The notes: generated by a model not told the origin, from the sequence alone. A stretch of DNA of 64,000 bases from Flavihumibacter fluminis (GCF_021491375.1 NZ_JAKEVY010000004.1:62001-126000); one strand, 5' to 3'. Shown: positions 19,151 to 28,754, numbered from the stretch's first letter. Translations and numbers: made by a program.

Positions 19151-20393
19151 GGGCTACCTCCTTTTCGTCATGCGTTTCTTCCTCTTCTTCTTCCTCCTCT
19201 TTACCTTCCAATTGATTTTTCTCTACAAACCTGGATACACTCAGAATAATTCCGATCGCCGTACAGGTAAATAAAAAGCTGCTTCCTCCCATACTTACCA
19301 ATGGGAGTGTTACTCCGGTTACCGGAAACAGGTTCACATTTACTGCCATATTGGTCATGGCCTGTATGACGAGCGTAAAACTCAATGCCAATGCAAGGAA
19401 AGCACCAAAGGCAAACGGACATTTCCGGAACAGTTGAATACTCCGGAATAAAAACACGAGGTATACAAACAACACAAATGCTCCTCCCGCAATTCCATAT
19501 TCTTCTATGATGATCGCATAAATGAAATCAGAATACGGGTGTGGCAAAAAGTTGCGTTGTTCACTATTGCCCGGGCCCAACCCCATCCAGCCCCCTTTCG
19601 CAATCGCTATTTTTGCCTGGTTAACCTGGTAATTATCCTCATCATTTTTCAGATCACTGCCATACATAAAGGTTTCCACCCGGTTCACCCAGGTAGCGAC
19701 CCTTGCCGTTAGCTTATTGCGATTTTCCACCTTAGGCGCTACACCGTTTCCTTCTTTATGCTGCCATACTGCCATCAGAATCAGGATCACTACCGGAACC
19801 ATGGCAATCAGTCCGGTATAAAACAGGTGTTGCATACTGGCTCTCCCAATGAAAAGCAGGAGCATACTGGTAGCGCCAACCAGCAAAGCCGTGGATAAGT
19901 TGGCCGGAGCAATAAATACACATACAAGGCCAACAGGTATGATCAGCGGCAGAAAACCTTTTTTAAAATCCTTGATCACTTCCTGCTTTTTACTCAGCAT
20001 CCGGCTCAGATACATGAACAATACCAGCTTTGCCAGGTCGGATGTTTGAAAGGTCAGATTGATAATAGGGAGTTTGATCCAGCGACTTCCTTCATTCAGC
20101 CGAACTCCAAAAAACAGGGTATAGATCAAGAGCGGAATAACCAGCCAGAACAACACTTTCGACACACGGGAATAAATGGTATAATTTACCTGGTGGAAAA
20201 AATAAATCAGCACCAGTCCCACACCGATAAACACCACCTGCTTGAACAGATAGATTTCGGTATTCCCTTTATACATTTTATAGGCCAATGAACCAGTGGA
20301 ACTATATATCACCAGCAACGACATCAGTGCCAGGAGCACTACCAGTGCCCAGATCACTTTATCGCCTTTGGTTTTATTTAAGAGTTGGTTCAT
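19143..20393 (-). CDS. ftsW: FtsW, SEDS-family septal glycan polymerase
   Basis: Polytopic membrane protein of 416 residues with about ten spans that polymerises lipid II at the septum together with the cognate penicillin-binding protein. SEDS features include GVRLNEGSRWIKLP, FQTSDLAKLVLFMYLSRML, and LGPGNSEQRNFLPHPYSDF with the conserved E-(x)n-F pocket, then EEYGIAGG and GVTLPLVSMGGSSF. The cytoplasmic C-terminus is very acidic (GKEEEEEEEETHDEKE). Position inside the dcw cluster between murD and murG supports FtsW rather than RodA. Confidence 0.95.
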   Translation of the reverse strand: MNQLLNKTKGDKVIWALVVLLALMSLLVIYSSTGSLAYKMYKGNTEIYLFKQVVFIGVGLVLIYFFHQVNYTIYSRVSKVLFWLVIPLLIYTLFFGVRLNEGSRWIKLPIINLTFQTSDLAKLVLFMYLSRMLSKKQEVIKDFKKGFLPLIIPVGLVCVFIAPANLSTALLVGATSMLLLFIGRASMQHLFYTGLIAMVPVVILILMAVWQHKEGNGVAPKVENRNKLTARVATWVNRVETFMYGSDLKNDEDNYQVNQAKIAIAKGGWMGLGPGNSEQRNFLPHPYSDFIYAIIIEEYGIAGGAFVLFVYLVFLFRSIQLFRKCPFAFGAFLALALSFTLVIQAMTNMAVNVNLFPVTGVTLPLVSMGGSSFLFTCTAIGIILSVSRFVEKNQLEGKEEEEEEEETHDEKEVAHA

Positions 20394-20402
20394 TCTTCGT
20401 TT

Positions 20403-21755
20403 TTAGAGCGCTAATACAGCTTCTTTAAACTGCTTACCGCGGTCTTCGTAATTTTTAAACAGGTCAAAGCTGGCACAAGCCGGACTCAACAATACCACAT
20501 CGCCCTTGTTCGATAGCTGGAAAGCGGAATGCACGGCTTCTGCTGCACTTCCCGTATTCACCATAACCGGTACATGGTTCTGAAAAGCCTCCTGGATTTT
20601 TCGGTTGTCCACACCCATGCATACAATCGCTTTTACTTTTTCTTTCACCAGGTCCAGTAACAGAGAATAATCATTCCCCTTGTCCACTCCACCCAAAATC
20701 AGGATGACCGGTTTGTTCATACTTTCCAGTGCATACCAGGTACTGTTCACATTGGTCGCCTTACTATCATTGACGAATTCCACTCCACGTACCGTGGCTA
20801 CGGTTTCCATCCGATGTTCCAGCGCTTCAAACGACTGAATGGCTTCCCTGATCTTATCCTTGCGCAATCCGATTACAGACGCGGCCAACCCTGCTGCCAT
20901 AGTATTGTATTGATTGTGTTTGCCTTTGAGCGCGAAATCGTAAATGCTCATCTGGAATTTTTCATCTTTTGTCGCGATGTTCATTTCCTGGTCTTTGATA
21001 AAGGCGCCCTGCAGTAATTCTTTTCTCATACTAATAGGTAATGGGTTAGATAGTAGTTGGAATTCATTTATATGTTGCATCGTTACCTCATCATCCTCAC
21101 AGTAGATGAAATAATCGGATGGTCCCTGGTTCATGGTAATCCGGAATTTGCTCCGGATATAATTGATAAACTGATAGTCGTACCGGTCTAAATGGTCTTC
21201 GGTAATATTTGTCAGAACTGCCACATGTGGCCTGAATTCTTTTATATCATCCAGTTGAAAACTGCTCACCTCCGCCACATACCAGGGCTTTGGATCCAGT
21301 GCAACCTGCCTGGCAAAGCTGTAACCAATATTTCCAACCAGTGCACAATCCAATCCCGCATGTTTACAGATATGATAAGTCAATGCTGTAGTAGTCGTTT
21401 TCCCATTGCTTCCAGTAATAGCAATCACTTTACTGTCTCCAATGAATCGCCAGGCCCATTCAATTTCACTCACCAGTTCAATACCTTTCTCGCGAATCTT
21501 TTTTACAAGGGAATTTTTTTCAGGAATACCCGGACTCTTAATCACAATATCAGCCGTGAGTATGCGTTCTTCACTATGATGCCCTTCTTCCCATTCAATA
21601 TCAAATTGCTTCAGTTCTTCGAGATGAGGGGGCTGCAATTTTCCGGCATCACTCACAAGGCAGGTGAAACCCATTCTTTTAGCAAGAATGGCAGCACCTA
21701 CACCGCTTTCACCGGCACCCAATATGACTACAAACTGATTCATTCGCTGATTCAT
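20403..21755 (-). CDS. murD: UDP-N-acetylmuramoylalanine--D-glutamate ligase MurD
   Basis: Cytosolic ATP-dependent ligase adding D-Glu to UDP-MurNAc-L-Ala. FVVILGAGESGVGAAILAK at the N-terminus is the UDP-binding fold, AITGSNGKTTTTALTYHIC the ATP loop, and FVNDSKATNVNSTWYALES the C-terminal substrate region. The open frame extends to 21797, but homologues begin just before the VVILGAGESG motif, so I use the ATG at 21755; the ATG at 21743 (MNQFVV) is equally possible. No Shine-Dalgarno-like sequence decides between them. About 450 residues, the usual length. Confidence 0.95.
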   Translation of the reverse strand: MNQRMNQFVVILGAGESGVGAAILAKRMGFTCLVSDAGKLQPPHLEELKQFDIEWEEGHHSEERILTADIVIKSPGIPEKNSLVKKIREKGIELVSEIEWAWRFIGDSKVIAITGSNGKTTTTALTYHICKHAGLDCALVGNIGYSFARQVALDPKPWYVAEVSSFQLDDIKEFRPHVAVLTNITEDHLDRYDYQFINYIRSKFRITMNQGPSDYFIYCEDDEVTMQHINEFQLLSNPLPISMRKELLQGAFIKDQEMNIATKDEKFQMSIYDFALKGKHNQYNTMAAGLAASVIGLRKDKIREAIQSFEALEHRMETVATVRGVEFVNDSKATNVNSTWYALESMNKPVILILGGVDKGNDYSLLLDLVKEKVKAIVCMGVDNRKIQEAFQNHVPVMVNTGSAAEAVHSAFQLSNKGDVVLLSPACASFDLFKNYEDRGKQFKEAVLAL

Positions 21756-21844
21756 GCTACCCACAATTCGGGGGCTTTTCATAAACATAGGATTCACTGC
21801 ACCACAATATCAATTTCTCAGGCAGGTGGTTTTTCGCTACTCTC

Positions 21845-23119
21845 CTAGCGGATTTTCAAGGTTACAATCGAGAAAATCACGCAAAATATAGTTACGATCC
21901 AAAACCGTGTTACGATCTTGCTTTCGTGATAACCAAGCTTTTGATAATGGTGATGAAGCGGACTCATTAAAAAGATTCGTCGCCCTTCACCGTATTTCTT
22001 TTTGGTGTATTTGAAATAACTCACCTGTAACATTACACTCAGATTCTCCACCAGAAACACACCGCAAAAGATGGGAATAAGTAATTCTTTTCTCACTATA
22101 ATAGCCAGCGCTGCGATTATTCCTCCCAATGTTAAACTTCCGGTATCTCCCATAAATACCTGAGCGGGATACGCATTGTACCAAAGAAATCCAACACAGG
22201 CCCCCGTCATCGCGCCAATAAAAATCGATAGTTCACCAAGATTTGGGATATACATGATATTCAGGTAATCGGCCAACAAAAGATTACCACTCGCGTAGGC
22301 AAATACGCCTAAACAAACACCAATTATCGCACTGACACCCGTTGCCAATCCATCGATTCCATCGGTGATATTTGCACCGTTAGAAACGGCTGTTACTATA
22401 AAAATTACAATTAGTACGTATAGTACAGAGGTGAATCCTCGTACTGCTTCCGGAAGTAATTTGGCATAATTGAATTCATGTCCGGCTACAAACGGAATAG
22501 TTGTAATGGGTTCATTTGCTTCTACAAAATACCGTTCCGTATTCTGCTGCTTCACTACTTTCACATTTTCATTCGAACCCGGCACACCTTTATACTCTCT
22601 CCATACCTTGGTATTGTCGTTGAATAAAAGTGTGAGTCCGATAATCAACCCCAATCCTACCTGTCCCAATATTTTGAACCAGCCAGCCAATCCATCCTTA
22701 TCCCCTTTTTTATAGGCCACGCCCTGTTTCTGTGCGATTCTTTTGGCACGCAGTTTCAGGTAATCGTCCACAAATCCGATAATACCCAACCAGATGGTTG
22801 AAAATATCATTAATCGCACATAGGCTTTATTCAGATCAGCGAGCAAGAGGGTAGGCAGAAGTATTGCCAGGATGATGATGAGTCCTCCCATTGTTGGCGT
22901 TCCCTTCTTTTGCTCTTCCCCTGCTAATCCAAGATCCCTGACAGATTCACCCACCTGTTTATTCCGCAAAAAATTAATCAGCTTTTTCCCAAATACCGTA
23001 GTGATGACGAGTGATAAAATCACAGCCAGTAACACCCGGGAAGTGATAAACTGCAAGAGCGCACTTCCCGGGATTCGGATGTCCATTTCCTTTAACCAAT
23101 CAATTAAGTGGTACAGCAT
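21845..23119 (-). CDS. mraY: MraY, phospho-N-acetylmuramoyl-pentapeptide transferase
   Basis: Ten-span membrane enzyme that transfers phospho-MurNAc-pentapeptide to undecaprenyl phosphate, forming lipid I. It has 424 residues, longer than the roughly 360 of E. coli because of an extra loop, a form common in Bacteroidota. Family signatures: [15 protein letters not shown] near residue 72, [14 protein letters not shown] with the catalytic Asp pair, [19 protein letters not shown], and [20 protein letters not shown] 193-bp gap with a purine-rich repeat tract separates it from murE, the widest gap inside the cluster, so an internal promoter is possible. Confidence 0.97.
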   Translation of the reverse strand: MLYHLIDWLKEMDIRIPGSALLQFITSRVLLAVILSLVITTVFGKKLINFLRNKQVGESVRDLGLAGEEQKKGTPTMGGLIIILAILLPTLLLADLNKAYVRLMIFSTIWLGIIGFVDDYLKLRAKRIAQKQGVAYKKGDKDGLAGWFKILGQVGLGLIIGLTLLFNDNTKVWREYKGVPGSNENVKVVKQQNTERYFVEANEPITTIPFVAGHEFNYAKLLPEAVRGFTSVLYVLIVIFIVTAVSNGANITDGIDGLATGVSAIIGVCLGVFAYASGNLLLADYLNIMYIPNLGELSIFIGAMTGACVGFLWYNAYPAQVFMGDTGSLTLGGIIAALAIIVRKELLIPIFCGVFLVENLSVMLQVSYFKYTKKKYGEGRRIFLMSPLHHHYQKLGYHESKIVTRFWIVTIFCVIFSIVTLKIR

Positions 23120-23251
23120 GATGGTTTTTGTTACTGGTTGTCAACCGGTGTCCAGCCGGTGACTGTGATTGAATGTAACCGTCCTAAGAATTTGGAAGTA
23201 TGAATTGGGAAATATGAATTGCCCTTTTCAAACTCAAAATATCTTTATAAA

Positions 23252-23312
23252 GTCTCCTTTGTCTCCTTTGTCTCCTTTGTTCCCTCTTCCATTCCTCCCT
23301 CTTCCTTTCCTC
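23252..23312 (-). repeat. Purine-rich (minus strand) repeat tract between murE and mraY
   Basis: Three perfect 9-bp units GTCTCCTTT at 23252-23260, 23261-23269 and 23270-23278 run into a pyrimidine tract that continues to the murE stop codon. In the minus-strand transcript it is purine-rich. The 13-mer CTTCCATTCCTCC (23286-23298) recurs in the tract at 12187-12262, also directly downstream of a dcw gene. Confidence 0.75.
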
Positions 23313-24779
23313 CTATCTTCCCAACTCCCTTATTACCCTTTCCATCTCCTCTTTATCATTAAAGTGATGTTTCACTCCTTTTATTTCCTGGTAATGCTCG
23401 TGTCCTTTACCTGCCACCAGTATGATATCACCTGGCATCGCCAGGCTAAATGCTGTTCTTATTGCTTGTCTCCGATCGGCGATTGAAATATATTTTCGCC
23501 TTGCTGCCGAGTTCAAATCCGCTTCCATATCACGTAGAATCGCTTCGGGATCTTCTGACCTCGGATTGTCGGAAGTGAAAATCGCTTTATCGCTGAACTC
23601 ACAGGCCACCTGCCCCATAATCGGACGTTTGGTTTTATCCCGATCACCTCCGCAACCCACTACCGTAATCACTTTCTCCTCTCCCTGCTTCAGCTGCTTA
23701 ATCGTTTTCAGCACATTCAGCAATGCATCCGGTGTGTGTGCATAGTCCACAATGCCAATGATCTTATCAACTGGTGACACCTGGTAATCAAATCTTCCTT
23801 CCGCTCCGGATAATTTGCTTAAGCATTCCAGCACCTCCTGCTTATCTTCTCCCAGGTTAACTGCAGCACCATACACAGCCAGCAGATTGTACGCATTAAA
23901 CTCTCCAATCAACCTGAAATGAACTTCCTGATCATTGATCGTCATCAGCAAACCTGTCAGTCCATTCTCCAGTATCTTGCCTTTGAATTCAGCCATCGAA
24001 CGCAAACTGTAGTACTGCTTGCTGGCAACGGTGTTTTGCAGCATTACCATTCCACGTTTGTCATCCAGGTTGCTGATCGCAAAAGCCGAAGCAGGCAACT
24101 CATCAAAGAACTTTTTCTTCACCCTGATATATTCATCAAAGGTTTTATGATAATCCAGGTGATCATGCGTGATATTGGTGAACATGCCGCCAGCGAATTC
24201 CAATCCTGCAATTCGGTTTTGATGAATAGCATGAGAGCTCACTTCCATGAATGCATACCGGCAACCTTTATCTACCATCCGCTTCAGCAAAGCCTGCAGC
24301 TGGATAGCATCCGGCGTAGTATGGGTTGCTTCGATCACTTCTCCGGCGATTACATTATTCACCGTACTGATCAATCCGCAATCATATCCCAATGATGTAA
24401 AGAGCTTGTACAAGAGGGTCGCAACCGTTGTTTTTCCATTGGTACCGGTTACACCCACCAGTTTTAACTTACTGGATGGCTGCCCGTAAAAATTGGAGGC
24501 CATCACACCTGCTGCTACTGAACTATCCGCCACCTGTACATACACCACTCCTTCTTTCAGTTCAGCCGGCAGCACTTCCGCAATTACCGAACCCGCACCT
24601 GCTGCAACCGCTTTTTCAATGAACTGGTGACCATCCGCCTGTACTCCCTTAATGGCAATAAAACAGGAACCGGATACTATTTTTCTCGAATCAATCTGCA
24701 GATCCTTTGGCTCCGTAAGCAGGTTTCCTTGCACCGAGCGGATCGAAACCCCGTATAATATATCCTGCAAACTGGTCAT
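23313..24779 (-). CDS. murE: UDP-MurNAc-tripeptide synthetase MurE (meso-DAP type)
   Basis: Cytosolic ligase adding the third stem-peptide residue. VGVTGTNGKTTVATLLYKLF is the ATP loop (near residue 107), and TSDNPRSEDPEAI contains the DNPR motif that marks enzymes using meso-diaminopimelate rather than lysine, so the cell wall should be of the meso-DAP type. The start is the ATG at 24779, which shares one base with the stop of the upstream penicillin-binding protein (TGATG); a TTG one codon earlier is less likely. About 488 residues, the normal length. The tail reads RVIRELGR and runs into the repeat tract. Confidence 0.97.
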   Translation of the reverse strand: MTSLQDILYGVSIRSVQGNLLTEPKDLQIDSRKIVSGSCFIAIKGVQADGHQFIEKAVAAGAGSVIAEVLPAELKEGVVYVQVADSSVAAGVMASNFYGQPSSKLKLVGVTGTNGKTTVATLLYKLFTSLGYDCGLISTVNNVIAGEVIEATHTTPDAIQLQALLKRMVDKGCRYAFMEVSSHAIHQNRIAGLEFAGGMFTNITHDHLDYHKTFDEYIRVKKKFFDELPASAFAISNLDDKRGMVMLQNTVASKQYYSLRSMAEFKGKILENGLTGLLMTINDQEVHFRLIGEFNAYNLLAVYGAAVNLGEDKQEVLECLSKLSGAEGRFDYQVSPVDKIIGIVDYAHTPDALLNVLKTIKQLKQGEEKVITVVGCGGDRDKTKRPIMGQVACEFSDKAIFTSDNPRSEDPEAILRDMEADLNSAARRKYISIADRRQAIRTAFSLAMPGDIILVAGKGHEHYQEIKGVKHHFNDKEEMERVIRELGR

Positions 24780-26890
24780 CAATTCAATTCAATCGTAATC
24801 GTTTGTTTTGGTTGAATCATACTTCCCGGAGCCAGCGACTGGCTGATCACTTTTCCTTTGCCTTTAACCTGCACTTTCAGTTTTCGTTCTTCCAGCAGGA
24901 AGAGCGCATCTCTTAATCCCATTCCCTTCAGATCCGGCATTTGTCCTGAGCTTTTTGCATCCAATGCTTTTACAACCGAGCGATAATTTTCATCCGCTTC
25001 GAGCACTGCCCAATCCGTTTGAGCAGCACTGTCTTTGTACGGCAAGCTCAGCGTTTGCATAACCGTCTTCATTTTTTCATTTGCTCCGGCATAACGAAAC
25101 TTACTGCTGTCGGGCTTCGGCAAAGACACTGTCTGAACAGGTATCTGCTGTGCCTCCAATGCAAAGAGCTTATCGGCAATTTCCCGGAATACCGGTCCGG
25201 CTACCGTTCCGCCGTAATATTTTGCAGCAAAGGGTTTGTTCTTAATCACCACAATGCAACTGTATCTTGGGTTGTCCGCCGGAAAATACCCGGCAAAAGA
25301 CGACTGATAAATATGATCTGCGTATCCTCTGCTTCCGTTCGCTACCAGGGCCGTTCCTGTTTTCCCGGCGATACTGTAATACGGAGTAGACAGTGATTTT
25401 GCAGTACCATTCAACACAACACCTTCCAGGCTCGTCTTCAATTGCTTCAGTGTTGTTTCCTTGCAAATCGATTCCACCATCACTTCGGGCTCCCTGTTCC
25501 AGATCGTTCTGCCATCCTGCTGCACTTCCTGTACCAGGTAGGGCCGCATCATCTTACCATTATTTGCCACTGCGTTGTACAACATCAGGGTTTGCAGCGG
25601 GCTCACCAGCACTTCATATCCAAACGACATCCAGGGCAGCGAAGTAGCACTCCAGGTTTTGGATTTCGGAGTTTTGATGATGGGCTGTGTTTCACCAACC
25701 AGATCAATCCCCGAAACTTCGTGTAAGCGTAACCGTTTCAAATGACCGATGAACTTCTCCGGGTTACCGTTATAATGCTGCATCACCATTTTTGCCATTC
25801 CCACATTACTGCTCAACTCAAAAGCCTGCTGCAGCGATACATTGGTCCGTTTGTGACGTTCACTGTCGTACACCGTTCTCCGGTTTACCTGCCATACGCC
25901 ATTTTCCAGGTTTACCTGTGATCCGAGATTCGCTTTCCCGTCTTCCAGTACCGCCAGCATGGTTGCCAGTTTGAACGTGGAACCGGGTTCAGAAGCACGG
26001 ATCGCATAGTTCAGATCCTCCCAGTATTCACCTTCTCCTCTTTTTCCCAGGTTGGCAATCGCTTTGATTTTTCCGGTGGCTACTTCCATCACAATGCAGG
26101 TTCCGTTTACCGCTTCATTCTCGATCATCATTTTGAGCAAGGCCTGTTGAGCGATGTCCTGGATATTCACATCCAGCGTGGTGATCAGATCTTTTCCATT
26201 TTCCGGCTCCACTTCATACCCTTCCACCGGAACTGCTACACCTCCTGCGATGAAACGAACCAGCCTTTTTCCTGTTTCTCCTTTAAGCAGACTGTCATAG
26301 GTTCTTTCGAGACCAACATTCTGCGCATTCTCCCTTGCCAGTCCGATCGTTCTGTTCGCGAGCATACCAAAGGGATTCAGTCGTCTGCTTTTTACCTCTG
26401 CAATAAATCCGCTTTTGTTTCTGCCCAGCCGTACCAGTGGAAATTCCCGCAGTTGTTTGTACTGCTCGAAATCGATATTTTTCTTCAGCAGAAAATAGCG
26501 ATCTTTTTTCCGGTAGCCGGCTTGCAGCAGTTTTTTGTAACCATCCGCAGATTTATCCTGAAAAAGACCAGCCAGCGAATAACTGAGCGAATCGAGATGT
26601 TCACGAAACCGTTTTCCGTTTTTATCTCTCAATCCTTCGGCACCGAAATCAATATAAATATTGAAATAGGGTATCGAAGTACTCAGCATACTGCCGTCTT
26701 CACTGTAGATGGTACCACGGTCCGCATCCAGATTTATGATCTTGGTATGCAAGCTGTCGCTTTTGCTTCTCCAGTAGGCGCCTTCAGCCTGTTGTATGTA
26801 AAGAGCTTTCCCAATCACCAGAAATGCAAACACTACCATACCGATAAAACACAGGTACACTCTCCACAGTATGTCGCGTTTTACTTCCAC
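24779..26890 (-). CDS. ftsI: Division penicillin-binding protein (FtsI/PBP3-type transpeptidase with PASTA domain)
   Basis: Septal D,D-transpeptidase of 703 residues that crosslinks glycan strands made by FtsW. One membrane span lies at about residues 10-30, then the dimerisation/pedestal region. Catalytic motifs are the serine of STFK at 304-307, SSN at 363-365 and KTG at 513-515. The last 60 residues, QMPDLKGMGLRDALFLLEE onward, form one PASTA domain, as in SpoVD/PBP2x-type proteins. The N-terminus (VKRDILWRVYLCFIGMVV) is the usual Bacteroidota form. ftsL ends 29 bp upstream and murE overlaps the stop codon. Confidence 0.96.
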   Translation of the reverse strand: MEVKRDILWRVYLCFIGMVVFAFLVIGKALYIQQAEGAYWRSKSDSLHTKIINLDADRGTIYSEDGSMLSTSIPYFNIYIDFGAEGLRDKNGKRFREHLDSLSYSLAGLFQDKSADGYKKLLQAGYRKKDRYFLLKKNIDFEQYKQLREFPLVRLGRNKSGFIAEVKSRRLNPFGMLANRTIGLARENAQNVGLERTYDSLLKGETGKRLVRFIAGGVAVPVEGYEVEPENGKDLITTLDVNIQDIAQQALLKMMIENEAVNGTCIVMEVATGKIKAIANLGKRGEGEYWEDLNYAIRASEPGSTFKLATMLAVLEDGKANLGSQVNLENGVWQVNRRTVYDSERHKRTNVSLQQAFELSSNVGMAKMVMQHYNGNPEKFIGHLKRLRLHEVSGIDLVGETQPIIKTPKSKTWSATSLPWMSFGYEVLVSPLQTLMLYNAVANNGKMMRPYLVQEVQQDGRTIWNREPEVMVESICKETTLKQLKTSLEGVVLNGTAKSLSTPYYSIAGKTGTALVANGSRGYADHIYQSSFAGYFPADNPRYSCIVVIKNKPFAAKYYGGTVAGPVFREIADKLFALEAQQIPVQTVSLPKPDSSKFRYAGANEKMKTVMQTLSLPYKDSAAQTDWAVLEADENYRSVVKALDAKSSGQMPDLKGMGLRDALFLLEERKLKVQVKGKGKVISQSLAPGSMIQPKQTITIELN

Positions 26891-26919
26891 AGCGCCGGTC
26901 GATTAGGTTTCTGTTTTTA

Positions 26920-27237
26920 TTACTGTCCGGCATCTTTTTTAATGACCACCGGAGGCGTTGTTAATTCCATTAATCCAAGTGGAGCTACCGCCTTCGCAAC
27001 CTCCGTTTGTTTGCTGCGAAACATCACTTCACTTTTTATCGTTTTATATTCAAACTGCAGTTCCTTTAACTCCTTATTGGTTCTGCTGATGGATTTGATA
27101 ATCTTATCAGAATAGTGTCCGTTGTAGATATACACCACGGCCAGTGCACTCAGGAAAAGAAAAAAAGGCAGGTTTTGCACTACCGCCTGGTAGTTGATCC
27201 GGAATCTTTTTTCTTTTTTGTCGTTTTGTTTTTTCAT
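26920..27237 (-). CDS. ftsL: FtsL-like division protein
   Basis: Small bitopic protein of 105 residues: a basic cytoplasmic start (MKKQNDKKEKRFRINYQ), one hydrophobic span at about residues 24-41 (LPFFLFLSALAVVYIYNG), then a heptad-like coiled-coil region (KIIKSISRTNKELKELQFEY). This is the FtsL layout; FtsL pairs with FtsB/DivIC and FtsQ to activate septal synthesis. Sequence identity in this family is low, so the call depends on topology and on position between rsmH and the division penicillin-binding protein, where ftsL lies in the dcw clusters of many phyla. Confidence 0.88.
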   Translation of the reverse strand: MKKQNDKKEKRFRINYQAVVQNLPFFLFLSALAVVYIYNGHYSDKIIKSISRTNKELKELQFEYKTIKSEVMFRSKQTEVAKAVAPLGLMELTTPPVVIKKDAGQ

Positions 27238-27296
27238 ACGACTGGCTGGTTGATCAATAGGACATTAACATTTCACTACTACGATATAGACCGTCT

Positions 27297-28205
27297 TTAT
27301 ATTCGTTCTGCCACCCTGAGTTTTGCACTCCGGGAGCGGCTGTTTCTTTTTTGTTCTTCCATTGTTGGTACAATGGGCTTTTTCGTTATCACTTTCAGCA
27401 GACTCACCTGTTTTTTGTTTTCAAAGGGATGATCTTCCTCCGGTTCAAAACTTCCCTGTTTGAAAAACTGTTTCACCAGTCGATCTTCCAGGGAATGAAA
27501 GGTGATGATTGCCGCTCTTCCTCCCTGCACCAATACTTCAGGCAATTGCTCCAGTAATTGTTTCAGCGCCCCCATCTCATCATTCACCTCAATCCGCAGC
27601 GCCTGGAAAACCTGCGCGAGGTATTTATTCGGATTGCCTTTCACCACACCCTGAATGGCAGCTTTGAACTGCTGAATGGTTTGCATCGGCATCGTAGCCC
27701 TGAGGGTTACAATGGTTTTTGCTAGCGTTCTGGCATTCGTTACTTCTCCGTACTGCTCAAATAATTTATGCAGTTGCTGTTCGGAGTAGGTTTGTAAAAG
27801 CTGTGCGGCAGTTCGTTCAGAACGGGCATCCATGCGCATGTCCAGGTCAGCATCAAAGCGAATGGAAAAACCGCGCTCCGCTTCATCAAACTGGTGACTG
27901 CTCACTCCCAGATCTGCCAGCACCCCATTCACACTGTTTATCTTATGCAACCGAAGGAAGCGTTGCAGGTGCCGGAAATTATGCGGTACAAACAAGACCC
28001 TCGGATCATCCGGCAGATTCTGTGCGGCATCTGCATCCTGGTCAAAGGCCACTAACCGCCCATCCGGACCCAGCTTATCGAGTATGGCCCTGGAATGCCC
28101 GCCTCCACCGAAGGTGCAATCCACATAGGTGCCAGCCGGATCAATCTGCAGGGCCTCCAGGCATTCGGCAAGCAGTACCGGTATATGGTAAGCTTCCTCC
28201 TGCAT
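27297..28205 (-). CDS. rsmH: RsmH (MraW), 16S rRNA N4-methyltransferase (C1402)
   Basis: SAM-dependent enzyme methylating N4 of C1402 in the ribosomal P site. The SAM motif TYVDCTFGGGGHSRAILDKLG occurs early in the protein, followed by ADLGVSSHQFDEAERGFSIR and DMRMDARS, all typical of MraW. The frame stays open to an ATG at 28232 that would overlap mraZ by 26 bp, but the ATG at 28205, one base after the mraZ stop, starts right before the conserved AYHIPVLLAECLEAL, so I prefer it (302 residues). Confidence 0.96.
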   Translation of the reverse strand: MQEEAYHIPVLLAECLEALQIDPAGTYVDCTFGGGGHSRAILDKLGPDGRLVAFDQDADAAQNLPDDPRVLFVPHNFRHLQRFLRLHKINSVNGVLADLGVSSHQFDEAERGFSIRFDADLDMRMDARSERTAAQLLQTYSEQQLHKLFEQYGEVTNARTLAKTIVTLRATMPMQTIQQFKAAIQGVVKGNPNKYLAQVFQALRIEVNDEMGALKQLLEQLPEVLVQGGRAAIITFHSLEDRLVKQFFKQGSFEPEEDHPFENKKQVSLLKVITKKPIVPTMEEQKRNSRSRSAKLRVAERI

Positions 28206-28206
28206 A

Positions 28207-28668
28207 TCAAACCCCGTTTCCGTTTCCGCCACCCATCACCTGTTGTGCCAGGCTGCTGAAACTGTCAGCTGAAAACGATTCAAAGAACTTCTTATAGGTT
28301 GCACTGTCCCAAATCTCAATTTTGTCGACCGCCGACACCAGTACGATGTCTTTGGATAGCCCAGCATATTCTTTCAGATTGGGAGGCAATAGCAACCTTC
28401 CGGCTGTATCGGGCTCCACCTCTGTGGCCCCGTTCATGAAAAACCTTCTGAATTCCCGTACTTTGGGGTCAAAATCATTCAGCTTGCTGATCTGCGCATA
28501 TATCGGTTCCCAGCTTGCCTGGGGATATAAGGTGAGGCATTTTTCAAACCCACGGTTGATGACGAATGGCATCGCGTTCTCCGGCAGTTGCTTTTTCAGC
28601 CCGGCCGGGAGGAGGAAGCGCCCTTTGGCGTCCAGCGTTGCTTCGTATTCGCCCAGAAAACCTTTCAT
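28207..28668 (-). CDS. mraZ: MraZ, transcriptional regulator of the dcw cluster
   Basis: DNA-binding protein of 153 residues with two SpoVT-AbrB-like domains. The two copies of the family motif are DAKGRFLLPAGLKKQL (residues 13-28) and DTAGRLLLPPNLKEYA. MraZ forms rings that bind short direct repeats upstream of its own gene and usually represses the dcw operon. It is the first gene of the cluster here. Its leader contains three GTG repeats at 10-bp spacing, which fit such an operator. Confidence 0.96.
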   Translation of the reverse strand: MKGFLGEYEATLDAKGRFLLPAGLKKQLPENAMPFVINRGFEKCLTLYPQASWEPIYAQISKLNDFDPKVREFRRFFMNGATEVEPDTAGRLLLPPNLKEYAGLSKDIVLVSAVDKIEIWDSATYKKFFESFSADSFSSLAQQVMGGGNGNGV

Positions 28669-28702
28669 TTATCGATATATGCCCTGATTTTGACATTTAT
28701 TA

Positions 28703-28726
28703 CCACAAAATAACACTTTTTCCCAC
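28703..28726 (-). promoter_or_regulatory. Candidate MraZ operator: three 10-bp-phased GTG repeats
   Basis: On the minus strand AAGTGG, AAGTGT and TTGTGG occur with their GTG cores at plus-strand 28724-28726, 28714-28716 and 28704-28706, exactly 10 bp apart, 36-58 bp before the mraZ ATG. E. coli MraZ boxes are TGGGN repeats with a 10-bp period, and mycoplasma boxes are AAAGTGT/G repeats; both patterns are approached here. The site assignment is inference from pattern and position. Confidence 0.65.
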
Positions 28727-28754
28727 TTACGGGAGAAATTTTGGATGCTTTATT

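Noticed and set aside
23252-23312. CRISPR array or transposon end in the repeat tracts at 12.2 and 23.3 kb
   Set aside because: Units of 9 and 15 bp are directly abutting with no spacers, no cas genes are present and no terminal inverted repeats or transposase were seen.
26147-27115. Plus-strand open frame of 322 codons across the penicillin-binding protein and ftsL region
   Set aside because: It is antisense to two well-supported genes with intact catalytic or topological features and its own translation shows no family motif.
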